Part shown: positions 8,701 to 16,967 of the stretch, piece after piece | Numbering within the stretch: the stretch's first letter is position 1 | Layout: each line of letters starts with the position of its first letter | DNA from: Prevotella sp. | GTDB lineage: Bacteria; Bacteroidota; Bacteroidia; Bacteroidales; Bacteroidaceae | Length of the DNA stretch: 64,000 nucleotides | NCBI GenBank assembly: GCA_017645645.1 | Contig: JAGCOB010000011.1 | Coordinates: forward strand, 1-64,000 | Direction: 5' to 3' | The notes under the pieces: generated by a model | Seen by the model: the letters and a program-made list of their open reading frames with translations, nothing else | What the model was told of the DNA's origin: nothing | Databases searched by the model: none | Program-made: the position numbers and the translations under genes

Positions 8701-9418
8701 CCGCTGGTACGACCGTGAAGACCATACCATCTTTGATGTCTGTGCCGACGACCATTGTCAGCGTTATCAGGGTATTACCAAGCAGACCAGCAAGGCAGTA
8801 GAGCAGGCGTTGAAGGCTACCCGTGGCCGTATTCTGTGCTATGGTGACGAAATATGTGATGCCCGCTTCTCAAAATGCTGTGGCGGTATAACAGAAGAGT
8901 TCCAGTATTGTTGGGAAGACACGCCCAAGCCTTATCTTATCTCCGTGGAGGATCCCTTCTGCAATACTGACGACAAGGAAGTGCTTTCACAGGTATTAAA
9001 CGACTACGACCAAGAAACCAATGACTTCTACCGCTGGACGGTGGAATATACCGTGGATGAGCTTTCGCGTCTTGTCAGTGAAAAACTGAAGGACGACTTT
9101 GGCACCATCACCGATCTTATTCCATTGGAACGAGGCAAGAGTGGACGTATCTGGAAACTGAAGATTGTAGGAACGAAGAAAACCCTGACGATTGGTAAGG
9201 AACTGGAGATACGTCGTGCACTCAGTGAGAGTCACCTGTATAGTTCCGCTTTCGATGTTGAGAAAACAAGCATTGGCTTCTGCCTAAGAGGAAAGGGCTG
9301 GGGACATGGTGTCGGACTCTGTCAGATCGGTGCTGCCGTGATGGGACAGAAAGGATATAAATACGATGAGATATTGTTGCACTACTATCGTGGTGCGGAG
9401 ATTAAGAAAATATATTAA
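5756..9418 (+). CDS. Glycosyltransferase - DUF4922 - SpoIID fusion protein
   Basis: A 1220-residue multidomain protein. Residues about 1-240 look like a degenerate glycosyltransferase module. Residues 245-480 are a family 2 glycosyltransferase ([30 protein letters not shown]). About 540-790 match DUF4922, related to GalT/ATP-adenylyltransferase nucleotidyl-transfer enzymes, with the HxHxQ site HAHLQ at 638-642 and CFLCAANRP upstream. About 825-1220 form a SpoIID/LytB domain ([10 protein letters not shown] at 925, [12 protein letters not shown] near 1180), a family tied to peptidoglycan glycan-strand cleavage. No signal peptide is evident. Three heptamer repeats lie in the coding DNA. The promoter -7 box is TATCTTTG (5723-5730). 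An AmpG-like permease follows after 6 bases. The joint reaction is unknown. Confidence 0.88.
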   Translation: MRQEIDCFLACQSVAEISTTIAQLRRSIAVRHIFLLTSEALSDIPQDCTVVMVDRIQSSDFVMRVAEHVVAPYVLLSMKSTPITIGETALERMLWAAEDAKAAMVYSDRWQMEQGSRKAHPVIDYQEGSLRDDFDFGSLLLIRTSLLHKYATTDRERDYQWAGFYDFRLFLSREGTLFHLNEYLYTEEETDLRASGEKQFDYVNPANREVQIEMEQACTAHLRQIEALVDTTRYQDVDFGEQEYEVEASVVIPVFNRAKTIKDAVESALSQKANFKYNVIVVDNHSTDGTGKILSQLSTLNSQLVVLVPERRDLGIGGCWNEAVNSPYCGRFAVQLDSDDLYSSPKTLQTIVDAFYKQKAAMIVGSYRMCDFDLNTLPPGLIAHQEWTDENGPNNALRINGLGAPRAFFTPVLRSIGFPNTSYGEDYALGLIFSRRFRIGRIFTELYLCRRWGGNSDAALSVEKINANNLYKDRLRTLEVKARQQMNQQKAKPLSPLMRFFDRQLKTWEEVRQRYRELSNVETRELVGEGMPLTVQWNPARIRSTGAKIDARSLAERPCFLCAANRPKEQIHRVIDKEYELLVNPFPILPIHFTLPTLKHQPQAILPMYGEMLRLLEKDTELTILYNGPKCGASAPDHAHLQVVSTGILPLQKYWQRLSRNLVEIVRKEEENGIWYVADYPVAAFLVRSNSLEESEALFKRLYVCLPLREDETEPMMNIIAWRQGETMLSVVLPRRKHRPDCYTKEGKAQYVISPGAVDMGGLLITPREEDFRKITPEVALGILQEVSLTPEQIEEVKAVVRHWTSDKDQKPKVKSQEPDVTVGIVSGQKIQFTLNAPYMAKGELIEGEQVVEFSEGGILWRGMQYRELTFTPQSSSASFSLHDVTIGVNFHWERKETQVFLGTLRLVVEADKITAINQLPVEQYLASVISSEMKATAGLELLKAHAVISRSWLLAQIKRREESGERRDGFFSFIKKDDEIIRWYDREDHTIFDVCADDHCQRYQGITKQTSKAVEQALKATRGRILCYGDEICDARFSKCCGGITEEFQYCWEDTPKPYLISVEDPFCNTDDKEVLSQVLNDYDQETNDFYRWTVEYTVDELSRLVSEKLKDDFGTITDLIPLERGKSGRIWKLKIVGTKKTLTIGKELEIRRALSESHLYSSAFDVEKTSIGFCLRGKGWGHGVGLCQIGAAVMGQKGYKYDEILLHYYRGAEIKKIY
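6639..6666. repeat. Heptamer repeat, four units, in the glycosyltransferase region
   Basis: CTCAACT, TTCAACT, CTTAACT, CTCAACT, encoding about residues 295-304 ([10 protein letters not shown]) right after the DNHSTDGTG motif, where family 2 enzymes have a variable helix/loop. Confidence 0.85.
8179..8211. repeat. Heptamer repeat nAGCCAA in the DUF4922-SpoIID linker
   Basis: AGACCAA, AAGCCAA, AAGTCAA, GAGCCAA, then a partial unit. It encodes a Lys/Gln/Pro/Ser-rich linker at about residues 808-819. It is the complement of the TTGGCTn unit at 1366-1407 and 27325-27352. Confidence 0.85.
8634..8661. repeat. Heptamer repeat GGAGAGn, four units, in the SpoIID region
   Basis: GGAGAGA, GGAGAGT, GGAGAGC, GGAGAGA. 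It encodes about residues 960-969 ([10 protein letters not shown]), a charged loop after the first conserved SpoIID helix. Confidence 0.85.
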
Positions 9419-9424
9419 GGAAAG

Positions 9425-10714
9425 ATGAATAAACGTACTCCGTGGGCATGGGTGCCTACACTTTATTTTGCCGAGGGTGTTCCCTATGTGGCTGTGATGA
9501 CCATCTCGCTCATCATGTATAAGCGTCTGGGTTTGTCGAATACCGATATTACCCTGTATACTTCGTGGCTCTATTTGCCGTGGGTCATCAAGCCCCTGTG
9601 GAGTCCGTTCGTGGATATGCTGCGTTCCAAGCGCTGGTGGATTATCTCCATGCAGATACTCATTGCCGCAGCCTTGGGTGGTGTTGCCTTTACCATTCCG
9701 GGTCCTTGGTGGCTGCAGGGCTCGTTGTGTTTCTTCTGGCTAATGGCATTCAGCAGTGCCACCCATGACATTGCTGCCGACGGTTTCTATATGTTAGGAC
9801 TCGACCAGCACGAACAGGCCTATTTCGTTGGTATCCGCAGCACATTTTACCGTATCGCCACCATCTTCTCGTCAGGACTTCTGGTAGGACTGGCAGGTGC
9901 CTTGCAGGTGATTACCCGTAATATCCGTTATTCATGGAGTCTCGTGTTCTACCTGATGGCAGGCATTTTTATCGGCTTGTGGCTCTATCATCACTGGGCA
10001 TTGCCGAAGCCCTCTGAGGACGGAGAGAAAGAAAAGAAAACCGCCCACGATATTATTCATGAGTTTTGGAAGACGCTGGTTACCTTCTTCCAGAAGCCGC
10101 AGGTGTGGGCAGGTATCTGTTTTATGCTGTTCTACCGAATGCCGGAAGGATTGCTTGCCAAGGTTTCCGCACTCTTCCTTGTGGATGCTTCCCATAACGG
10201 AGGTCTGGGATTGTCGGATGGTGAGTACGGACTCGTTCAGGGAACGGTAGGTGTTATCGGACTGACATTAGGAGGTATCCTTGGCGGTTTTGCTGCGGCA
10301 CGTGACGGACTGAAACGTTGGTTGTGGCCGATGGTGCTTGCCATCACGTTGCCTGACCTGGTATATGTCTACCTGTCGTACGTCATGCCCTCTGATCTGT
10401 TGGTGATTAATGTCTGTGTGTTCATCGAACAGTTTGGCTACGGTTTCGGTTTCTCCGCCTATATGCTATACCTTATATATTATAGTCAGGGTGAGCATAA
10501 GACGAGTCACTATGCGCTCTGTACTGCTTTCATGGCACTCTCGATGATGATACCGGGACTGTTTGCAGGTGCCTTGCAGGAGGCAGTGGGTTATCAGACC
10601 TTCTTCCTTATCGTGATAGGAGCCTGTTCATTGACCTATATCGTCACGGCATTCCTGAAGATTGACCCGGAGTTTGGAAAGAAAAAAGAAGAAGTGGAAG
10701 AAGCGGAAGAATAG
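9425..10714 (+). CDS. MFS permease, AmpG-like
   Basis: A 429-residue polytopic membrane protein with about 12 helices and the major-facilitator/AmpG pattern: LYFAEGVPYVAVMTISLIMY at the N terminus and the ATHDIAADGFY helix. AmpG proteins import anhydro-muropeptides for cell-wall recycling (established for the E. coli protein). The substrate here is inferred. It follows a gene with a SpoIID domain after 6 bases, which supports a joint role in peptidoglycan turnover. The C terminus is a short acidic/lysine tail. Confidence 0.85.
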   Translation: MNKRTPWAWVPTLYFAEGVPYVAVMTISLIMYKRLGLSNTDITLYTSWLYLPWVIKPLWSPFVDMLRSKRWWIISMQILIAAALGGVAFTIPGPWWLQGSLCFFWLMAFSSATHDIAADGFYMLGLDQHEQAYFVGIRSTFYRIATIFSSGLLVGLAGALQVITRNIRYSWSLVFYLMAGIFIGLWLYHHWALPKPSEDGEKEKKTAHDIIHEFWKTLVTFFQKPQVWAGICFMLFYRMPEGLLAKVSALFLVDASHNGGLGLSDGEYGLVQGTVGVIGLTLGGILGGFAAARDGLKRWLWPMVLAITLPDLVYVYLSYVMPSDLLVINVCVFIEQFGYGFGFSAYMLYLIYYSQGEHKTSHYALCTAFMALSMMIPGLFAGALQEAVGYQTFFLIVIGACSLTYIVTAFLKIDPEFGKKKEEVEEAEE

Positions 10715-10768
10715 GAAAATCCCTACACGATAATAGGTGTTTTATCTTGCAGGTACGGGATTTTTTCC
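10713..10768 (+). terminator. Probable terminator after the AmpG-like gene
   Basis: AAAATCCC-TAC and GTACGGGATTTT pair with one bulged base around a long (about 30-base) loop, followed by a run of T. The next promoter (-7 TATCTTTG, 10770-10777; CTTG at 10746-10749) overlaps its right side. Confidence 0.5.
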
Positions 10769-10804
10769 GTATCTTTGCGACAGAAATATTAAACAAAGTG
10801 GATT

Positions 10805-11320
10805 ATGAAGAAGTTTTATACCAACACAATGATGGCGCTCATGAGCGCGCTGATGATGACAACTTTTACGAGTTGTGACAAGGATACGATGCTGGCATGG
10901 GACCTTGACGGTTTATGGTCAGGCACGATTATCGGTGATTATTATTACGACCGCTATGGTTTGGAAGGAGATATCTATGATACGGAGATCTATTTCTATC
11001 AGAGCGGTGAGTTTTCTAAGGGCGGTACAGGTTATCAGATAGACCGCAACCGTGAGACGAGACGTTATACCCGTTATGAATTCGACTGGAAGGTCAAGAA
11101 CCAAAAAATCTATATCTATTATGATGACAACTATGAGGTTGTGATTCGTGACTATGAGATTTATAACGTAGGTAGAACCACACACTTCCGCGGTTACCTT
11201 GACGATGCATACGACGGTATTCAACTTGCATCCTTCGATTTGGTGAAGGTAGCGGAAAATATGCGTTCAGTAACTGAAGAAGAGGGCGCTGTGGAAGTTC
11301 CCAAAGAGGAATTCAGATAA
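10805..11320 (+). CDS. Lipoprotein of unknown function
   Basis: 171 residues starting with a signal sequence and lipobox FTSC. The mature part is rich in Tyr, Asp and aromatic residues and alternates in a way that suggests beta strands (YYDRYGLEGD, IYIYYDDNYEVVIRDYEI). I do not recognise a family. It has its own promoter (10746-10777) and a strong terminator directly after it, so it is a monocistronic unit. Secretion to the periplasm or outer membrane is inferred from the lipobox. Confidence 0.75.
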   Translation: MKKFYTNTMMALMSALMMTTFTSCDKDTMLAWDLDGLWSGTIIGDYYYDRYGLEGDIYDTEIYFYQSGEFSKGGTGYQIDRNRETRRYTRYEFDWKVKNQKIYIYYDDNYEVVIRDYEIYNVGRTTHFRGYLDDAYDGIQLASFDLVKVAENMRSVTEEEGAVEVPKEEFR

Positions 11321-11324
11321 CAAG

Positions 11325-11354
11325 AAAAGAGAGCCAAACGGCTCTCTTTTTTAT
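11325..11354. terminator. Bidirectional terminator between the lipoprotein gene and cysE
   Basis: An 11-bp perfect stem (11325-11335 with 11340-11350) around AAAC, with A/T runs on both sides. It serves the rightward lipoprotein gene and can also serve the leftward cysE, whose stop is at 11376. The bases in between are a TTCTTCA-type short repeat. Confidence 0.85.
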
Positions 11355-11375
11355 TCTTCACTCTTCAATTCTTCA

Positions 11376-12293
11376 CTATATTCCCAGTCCTCCGTCAAAG
11401 GAGCCTTCAACGGCTTTCGACTGTTGGATGCGAGAGTAGGGTGGTACATCGTGCGTTACCCAAATGTTACCGCCAATGACGCTGTCGTGTCCAATGGTGA
11501 TACGTCCGAGGATAGAGGCATTGGAGTAGACGGTGACGTTGTCCTCGATAATCGGATGACGAGGCACGTTCAGCACATTGCCGTTCTCGTCGTATTTGAA
11601 GCTCTTGGCACCGAGGGTCACGCCCTGGTAGAGTGTCACATGGTTGCCGATGATACATGTCTCACCAATCACCACACCCGTACCGTGGTCAATGGCAAAG
11701 TACTCACCGATGGTGGCTCCTGGGTGAATGTCGATACCCGTCTTCGAGTGTGCCTGTTCCGTGATAATACGGGGGATGACAGGTACCTGCAGTTCGTGCA
11801 ACTTATGGGCGATGCGGTAGTGGGTCATCGCGTTCATGACGGGATAGCAGAAGATGACCTCCCCGTAGTTCGGGGCAGCAGGGTCGTTGTCGAACATCGC
11901 CTGTGCATCGGTATACAGCAACCGCTTGATCTCCGGCAGTTCATTGATGAACTCCAGCGCCAGTTTCTCGGCCTTTGCGTAGACTTTTGCTTTCGAAGTC
12001 GTTACCTCACAGTCCTCACAGAACTGGAGTCCATGGGCTATCTGTTTCACCAGCAGTCCGTACAACTCTTCCATGTGTACGCCGATATAGTATGAGCGTA
12101 TCGTCTCGTCAGACTGTCGTTTGTTGAAAAAGTCAGGGAAGATGATGTTCTTCGCCAGTGCCACGATCTGCTTCACCTGTTCCACTGAGGGCAGCGGAGC
12201 CTCTATGGCGGGCATCATCTTCACTTCCTGCTCCGTGAGTTTAGATAGTTGCTCTACATTCTTCAGCAGTGTCTCGTTCGTCTTCTTATCCAT
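11376..12293 (-). CDS. cysE: Serine O-acetyltransferase
   Basis: Makes O-acetyl-L-serine, the carbon skeleton for cysteine synthesis. The left-handed beta-helix of hexapeptide repeats covers the C-terminal half with the catalytic region DIHPGATIGEYFAIDHGTG and GNHVTLYQGVTLGAKSF. The N-terminal half is helical. I start at ATG 12293 (MDKKTNETLL, 305 residues). A longer frame reaches 12422, but the promoter -7 box (12316-12323) lies inside that extension. Confidence 0.93.
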   Translation of the reverse strand: MDKKTNETLLKNVEQLSKLTEQEVKMMPAIEAPLPSVEQVKQIVALAKNIIFPDFFNKRQSDETIRSYYIGVHMEELYGLLVKQIAHGLQFCEDCEVTTSKAKVYAKAEKLALEFINELPEIKRLLYTDAQAMFDNDPAAPNYGEVIFCYPVMNAMTHYRIAHKLHELQVPVIPRIITEQAHSKTGIDIHPGATIGEYFAIDHGTGVVIGETCIIGNHVTLYQGVTLGAKSFKYDENGNVLNVPRHPIIEDNVTVYSNASILGRITIGHDSVIGGNIWVTHDVPPYSRIQQSKAVEGSFDGGLGI

Positions 12294-12315
12294 CTTCTTA
12301 ATCTTTAGATGGGGG

Positions 12316-12347
12316 CAAAGGTACGAATAAGTGAGTAAAATGCCAAA
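12316..12347 (-). promoter_or_regulatory. Promoter of cysE
   Basis: TTTG (12344-12347), 20 bases, TACCTTTG (12316-12323) on the minus strand, about 23 bases before the chosen start codon. Confidence 0.75.
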
Positions 12348-12473
12348 TTTATTTGAGCATTTTCGAACGTGAGTACCTTCGACGTTAGTCAAAGGTAAGA
12401 AATATTTATGAATTCTATGCATCCTTTTTCAATTATTTTGTTTATCTTTGTACCCGACTAACAACGCAAGACT

Positions 12474-13709
12474 ATGACAAAGATGAGGCTATTCATGACA
12501 ATGATGCTGCTGACAGTGCTGCTCACAATCAGGGCGCAGTCAGTAGTAAGTGGTGTGGTGACAGACCGCCAGACAGGGCGTGCCTTGAGCCATGTGAGTG
12601 TTACGGCAGAGGGGAGTAATGCACATACCGTCACCAATGAGGAGGGACGTTTCGTGCTGAAGACCCCTGAGATGCCCAAATATGTGCAACTGAGTCATAT
12701 CAGTTACAAGACCCGTCGTCAGCCGTTGACAGCGGGTAATACGGAGAATCTCCGTATCATGATGGTGGGGAATACGATAGAACTGGGCGAGGTGATCGTC
12801 TCTATAGAAGACCCGCTTTCCATTGTCAAGGCAGCGATAGAGCGTATCGAGAAAAACTATCCTGACCGTCCCGAACTGGTGCGCTGCTTCTATCGTGAGA
12901 CGGCACGACGCGGTTCCCGTTTCATCTCTGTAGCCGAGGCAGTGACAGATATGTATAAGAGTGGTTATAGTCGGGGACCGGAGTGGGATGCCGTTGCCAT
13001 CCTGAAAGGACGACGGCTGATGAGTATGAAGGCAAGGGACACGCTGGGCGTGAAGATACAGGGTGGTCCTGTGCTGCCGTTGATGGTGGACGTGGCGAAG
13101 AACAGGGAGTATGTGCTCAGTGAACATGAACTCAACAATTGTACCTTCCACCTGAAGGCACCTGTCAAGATTGATGACCGTCTGCAGTATGTGGTGAGCA
13201 TGGAACCCAATATGATAACGCTCTTTCCACTGATGTACGGCACCCTCTATATCGATCAGGAAACGCTGGCATTCACCCGTGCCGAGTTGCAGTTGGATGT
13301 GAGAGACTGGGGTAGGGCATCTGACTATATGTTGGTGCATAAACCCTTAGGACTGCGTTTCCGTCCCAAGGAACTGACGGTGACGATTGTCTATGAGACG
13401 GATGCGCAGGGAATTACCCGCATGAGCTATGTGCGGAATGAGATGCAGTTCAACTGTGACTGGAAGCGCCGGCTGTTTGCCTCTCCGTTTACGACGGTGA
13501 GTGAGATGGTGGTGACAGACCGCCAGTTCAAGGGCGATGAGGTGAAGCGTCCTCGTGGGCGTAACTCCTTTGGTATCAAAGACCGCTTCTACGACAAGGT
13601 AGAGTACTTTGACGACCCGGATTTCTGGGAAGACTATAACATCATCGAGCCGACGGAGAGTCTGGAAAACGCCATCGGCAAGTTAAAGAAGAAAGTTAGG
13701 AAACAATAA
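12474..13709 (+). CDS. Exported carboxypeptidase-regulatory-like domain protein
   Basis: 411 residues. A signal peptide (about 1-23, cleavage after RAQ) precedes a CarboxypepD_reg-like beta-sandwich (about 24-105: VSGVVTDRQTGRALSHVSV, NEEGRFVL). Such domains are common at the N terminus of Bacteroidetes outer-membrane and surface proteins. The remainder (about 110-400) is a beta-rich region of unknown function with a basic C terminus. No TonB box or barrel signature was seen. The -7 box is TATCTTTG at 12443-12450. It is 4 bases from the M15 peptidase gene, so they are likely one transcript. Confidence 0.8.
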   Translation: MTKMRLFMTMMLLTVLLTIRAQSVVSGVVTDRQTGRALSHVSVTAEGSNAHTVTNEEGRFVLKTPEMPKYVQLSHISYKTRRQPLTAGNTENLRIMMVGNTIELGEVIVSIEDPLSIVKAAIERIEKNYPDRPELVRCFYRETARRGSRFISVAEAVTDMYKSGYSRGPEWDAVAILKGRRLMSMKARDTLGVKIQGGPVLPLMVDVAKNREYVLSEHELNNCTFHLKAPVKIDDRLQYVVSMEPNMITLFPLMYGTLYIDQETLAFTRAELQLDVRDWGRASDYMLVHKPLGLRFRPKELTVTIVYETDAQGITRMSYVRNEMQFNCDWKRRLFASPFTTVSEMVVTDRQFKGDEVKRPRGRNSFGIKDRFYDKVEYFDDPDFWEDYNIIEPTESLENAIGKLKKKVRKQ

Positions 13710-13713
13710 AATA

Positions 13714-14277
13714 ATGAGAAGACTGCTATTAGTTCTTACCTCTTACCTCTTACCTCTTACCTCCCTGCAGGCTCAGCCTGCCGGTGTGGTCCTTGATACG
13801 CTGCATATCCAGCATATCGACGGAGAGGGGAAGACACAGGTAGGTGTCCTTGTCTGTAACAAGACGATATCAAAGGACTTGCAGGAGATCTTCGCAGAAC
13901 TCTACAAGGCGAAATATCCTATCGAGCGCATGCGTCCCATCTCCGAATATGGCAATGATGACGAGACCTCGATGCGCGCCAACAACACGTCGTGTTACTG
14001 TTATCGTGTCGTGGAGGGTAGTACGAAACTGTCGAACCATGCGCGTGGACTCGCCATCGACATCAATCCGCTGTATAATCCCTGTGTCCGCAGGAAGAAA
14101 GACGGAACGCTGCTCATCCAGCCTGCCACGGGTAAACCCTACGTCAACCGCTGTAAGACGTTCAAGTATAAGATCACGAAGAACGACCTCTGCTATCGCT
14201 TGTTTATCCAGCATGGCTTCAAATGGGGCGGCAACTGGCGGACGGTAAAGGACTACCAGCACTTTGAGAAGCCTTAA
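13714..14277 (+). CDS. Exported M15-family peptidase
   Basis: 187 residues with signal peptide. The zinc-site motifs of the M15 family are present: SNHARGLAIDI (about 107-117; His and Asp ligands) and the C-terminal QHFE with the third ligand. M15 enzymes cleave peptide bonds in peptidoglycan stems or cross-bridges. The spacing resembles the M15C endolysin-like group. Its signal peptide is partly encoded by four perfect copies of TCTTACC, giving the hydrophobic stretch LTSYLLPLTSLQAQ. Its likely place of action is the periplasm. Confidence 0.87.
   Translation: MRRLLLVLTSYLLPLTSLQAQPAGVVLDTLHIQHIDGEGKTQVGVLVCNKTISKDLQEIFAELYKAKYPIERMRPISEYGNDDETSMRANNTSCYCYRVVEGSTKLSNHARGLAIDINPLYNPCVRRKKDGTLLIQPATGKPYVNRCKTFKYKITKNDLCYRLFIQHGFKWGGNWRTVKDYQHFEKP
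13734..13761. repeat. Perfect heptamer repeat TCTTACC x4 in a signal peptide
   Basis: Four identical 7-bp units encode most of the hydrophobic core of the M15 peptidase signal peptide (about residues 8-16). Confidence 0.95.
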
Positions 14278-14307
14278 TAGTAATTCATTAATTAATCAAC
14301 CAAAAAT

Positions 14308-15855
14308 ATGAAAAGAATAGTATGGATTTCTGTGTTGGCGTATGTGATGCTTTGCCATGTAGGGTATACGTACAGCCAAAATCAGAGACAGCGTAACATC
14401 GTCATCCTTTATGAGAATGACGCACACTGTGCGATGGACGGCTATGCCAAGCTGGCTGGACTGCGTGACGCCATTGCCGACACTGCTGATGTCTGTCTGG
14501 TGTCAAATGGTGACTATGTCCAGGGACAGACGGTGGGCGCCATCTCGAAAGGACAGTATGTGGTGGATGTGATGAAGGCTCTCAGCTATGATGCCGTCAC
14601 ACTGGGTAACCATGAGTTTGACTACGGCATGGAGCGTATGTTCGAACTGCTGCGTCAGGTGCCTGCTCCTATCGTGTGCTGCAACCTCTATGATGTGCGG
14701 TCGGGTAGGATGGTGTATGCGCCTTTCGTCATCAAACGGCTGGGCAACAAGAAGATTGCCTTTGTGGGTGTCGTCACACCGACCTCTATGGAGGATGAGG
14801 CGTATGCGTTCAAGGATGAGCGTGACAGTCTCATCTACGACTTGCAACCTGAGGATATCTCCGTCTTGGTACAACGTGCCGTTGATGAGGCGAGAAGGGC
14901 TGGTGCCGACTATGTGATCCTGGACTCTCATCTGGGTGAGAATGAGAATGCCCGTCATTCCGACTCCCATACGGTAGTGGCGAATACCACGGGTATCGAT
15001 ATCGTGCTGGATGGTCATTCCCATGCCGTCATCACTGCTGATACTGTTCTGAACAAGGAAGGAAAACCCATCATCGTGACACAGACGGGTACGAAGTTCG
15101 CCAATGTCGGTAAGTTGCTCATCACCCCGGATGGCAGGATGACGACTTCCCTCATCCCCATTGCGAGTGTGAAGGAGAAGAACGCCTATGTCGCCCATCT
15201 GGTGGACAGCATCAACACCATGCTTCATGCGCAGACGAGTCGTCTGATCTGCCATAGTGAGGTACCTCTGCGTATTACGGATGACGAGGGGCGTGAGGCT
15301 GTCCGTATGGGGGAGACGAATGGTGGCGATATCGTGACGGATGCTTTCCGTCTGGTGACGGGCTCTGACATCTCCGTCCTCAACAGCGGTAGTATCCGCA
15401 ATGAGGTGAACGCTGGTGACCTGACCTATGGCGACCTCCTCTCGATGTTGCCTTACGATAACTATATCGTGGTGGCTGAGGTGAAGGGCAGTACTATCGT
15501 TGCCATGCTGAATAAGTTGATGGCTTTCCTGCCCAAGCCGGACGGTCAGTTCCCACAGGTCTCTGGCATGAAGTTCGTCATCCATGAGAAAGAGCATCGT
15601 GTGAGCGATGTACAGGTCCTCAACAGCTATACACAGCATTACGAGCCTATTAACCTCGACCGTATCTATACTGTTGCCACGACGAAGTATTGCGTGACGG
15701 ACGGTGGTCTTTACAATGCCTTTAAAGGTTGTAAGATCAAATGGGAGACGAAACGTACTTATAACGATATCTTCATCGAGTATGTCACCAAGAACCTCAA
15801 CGGACATATCGGACAGGAATATGCCCAGCCTCAGGGACGAATGAAGAAAATGTAA
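14308..15855 (+). CDS. Exported 5'-nucleotidase / UshA-family phosphoesterase
   Basis: 515 residues: signal peptide (about 1-24), metallophosphatase domain (ILYENDAHCA, VSNGDYVQG, TLGNHEFDYG, DGHSHA) with the two-metal ligands, then a C-terminal 5'-nucleotidase substrate-binding domain (GETNGGDIVTDAF, LNSGSIRNEV). The family releases phosphate from nucleotides or related esters in the periplasm. The first motif is DAHC rather than the frequent DxHG, which is seen in relatives. It sits just before an exported LOG-family protein, suggesting a shared nucleotide-breakdown role. Confidence 0.9.
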   Translation: MKRIVWISVLAYVMLCHVGYTYSQNQRQRNIVILYENDAHCAMDGYAKLAGLRDAIADTADVCLVSNGDYVQGQTVGAISKGQYVVDVMKALSYDAVTLGNHEFDYGMERMFELLRQVPAPIVCCNLYDVRSGRMVYAPFVIKRLGNKKIAFVGVVTPTSMEDEAYAFKDERDSLIYDLQPEDISVLVQRAVDEARRAGADYVILDSHLGENENARHSDSHTVVANTTGIDIVLDGHSHAVITADTVLNKEGKPIIVTQTGTKFANVGKLLITPDGRMTTSLIPIASVKEKNAYVAHLVDSINTMLHAQTSRLICHSEVPLRITDDEGREAVRMGETNGGDIVTDAFRLVTGSDISVLNSGSIRNEVNAGDLTYGDLLSMLPYDNYIVVAEVKGSTIVAMLNKLMAFLPKPDGQFPQVSGMKFVIHEKEHRVSDVQVLNSYTQHYEPINLDRIYTVATTKYCVTDGGLYNAFKGCKIKWETKRTYNDIFIEYVTKNLNGHIGQEYAQPQGRMKKM

Positions 15856-15883
15856 AAATGAGAAAATGTAATAATGTAATAAT
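15852..15883. repeat. Octamer repeat GTAATAAT type, four units
   Basis: GTAAAAAT, GAGAAAAT, GTAATAAT, GTAATAAT (4 x 8 bp), starting at the stop codon of the nucleotidase gene and ending 15 bases before the next ATG. Confidence 0.8.
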
Positions 15884-15898
15884 TTAATTAATATAGCT

Positions 15899-16912
15899 AT
15901 GAAAACAATAAGAATTATTTGTATGATGTCAATGATGATGCTTGCAACAGCTGTTAATGCACAGTCGATGAGCGACCTGTTCACTCCGAAAGCGATGGAC
16001 TATCTGAAGGCTGTACCTTTTGAAGTCAACCGTACGTCACTCTACACGGCGGAAGAGCTCTATGCCGGTTACGATCCCCAGAAAGCGGAGACTTTCGAGA
16101 CCTGCTACGACACGAAGGTGTACAAGCACTTCATGGCAACGGGTAAACAGCCGCAGACGGCGGAGGAGTCTCTTGCCCGCTCTTTGCACGACAATGGTAT
16201 CCATGTGGCTCTTAACGAGTTCTTTAAGAAATATAATTCTCGTCTCTGTCTCGGTATCATGGGTGGTCACGCCTTGAAGCGTACCGACCCGATGTACAAG
16301 AAGGTGGTGCTGCTGAGTAAGCGTCTCACAGAACAGGGTTTCATCATGCTGAGTGGTGGCGGTCCTGGTGCTATGGAGGCTACCCATCTGGGTGCATGGC
16401 TGGCAGGACGCACGGAGGCTGATGTGGATGCTGCCGTCGAGATCCTGAAGGTGGCTCCGTCATTCAACGACAAGGGATGGCTGGCTTCTTCCTTTGAGGT
16501 GATGAAGCGCTTCCCCCGTCAGGGTGACTATGTGAGCCTCGGCATCCCCACCTATCTCTATGGTCATGAGCCTTCCGCTCCTTTTGCTACCCATATCGCC
16601 AAGTTCTTCGAGAACAGCATCCGCGAGGACCTGATCCTCACCGTTGCCTTCGGTGGTATCATCTATACTCCGGGTAGTGCGGGCACTATGCAGGAGATCT
16701 TCCAGGATGCTGTACAGAACCACTACCTGTCGTTCGGCTATGCCAGTCCTATGATTTTCCTCGGCACCGATTTCTGGACCAAGGAGATGCCTGTATATCC
16801 TTTCCTGCAGGAAATGGTGAAACTTGGGAAATACAAGAACCTCCAACTGACTCTCACCGACGACTTCGATGTCATCGTCAAGGAGTTGGAGGCTTTCAGG
16901 AATAAGAAGTAA
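15899..16912 (+). CDS. LOG-family Rossmann-fold protein with a signal peptide
   Basis: 337 residues. The core has the LOG/lysine-decarboxylase-like signature: LGIMGGHALKRTDP, MLSGGGPGAMEA and PGSAGTMQEIFQ (usual PGGxGTxxE, here with Ser for the second Gly). Family members studied elsewhere are cytoplasmic phosphoribohydrolases that split nucleoside 5'-monophosphates into base and ribose 5-phosphate. Here residues 1-22 form a clear Sec signal peptide (basic start, Met/Leu-rich core, AVNAQ). It lies 43 bases after the exported nucleotidase. Location and substrate are inferred. Confidence 0.85.
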   Translation: MKTIRIICMMSMMMLATAVNAQSMSDLFTPKAMDYLKAVPFEVNRTSLYTAEELYAGYDPQKAETFETCYDTKVYKHFMATGKQPQTAEESLARSLHDNGIHVALNEFFKKYNSRLCLGIMGGHALKRTDPMYKKVVLLSKRLTEQGFIMLSGGGPGAMEATHLGAWLAGRTEADVDAAVEILKVAPSFNDKGWLASSFEVMKRFPRQGDYVSLGIPTYLYGHEPSAPFATHIAKFFENSIREDLILTVAFGGIIYTPGSAGTMQEIFQDAVQNHYLSFGYASPMIFLGTDFWTKEMPVYPFLQEMVKLGKYKNLQLTLTDDFDVIVKELEAFRNKK

Positions 16913-16933
16913 AGGAATAGAAAGCATACCTAT

Positions 16934-16967
16934 AAGAGAGTCCTGCCGGTTGACAGGGCTCTCTTTT
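16934..16967 (+). terminator. Terminator after the LOG-family gene
   Basis: A 12-bp stem with one G-T pair (AAGAGAGTCCTG with CAGGGCTCTCTT), an 8-base loop and a short T run, 21 bases after the stop codon. Confidence 0.8.

Noticed and set aside
14503-15984. 493-codon open frame on the minus strand
   Set aside because: It lies almost entirely antisense to the intact nucleotidase gene, gives a His/Ile-rich peptide without domain signals, and is explained by codon bias of the real gene.
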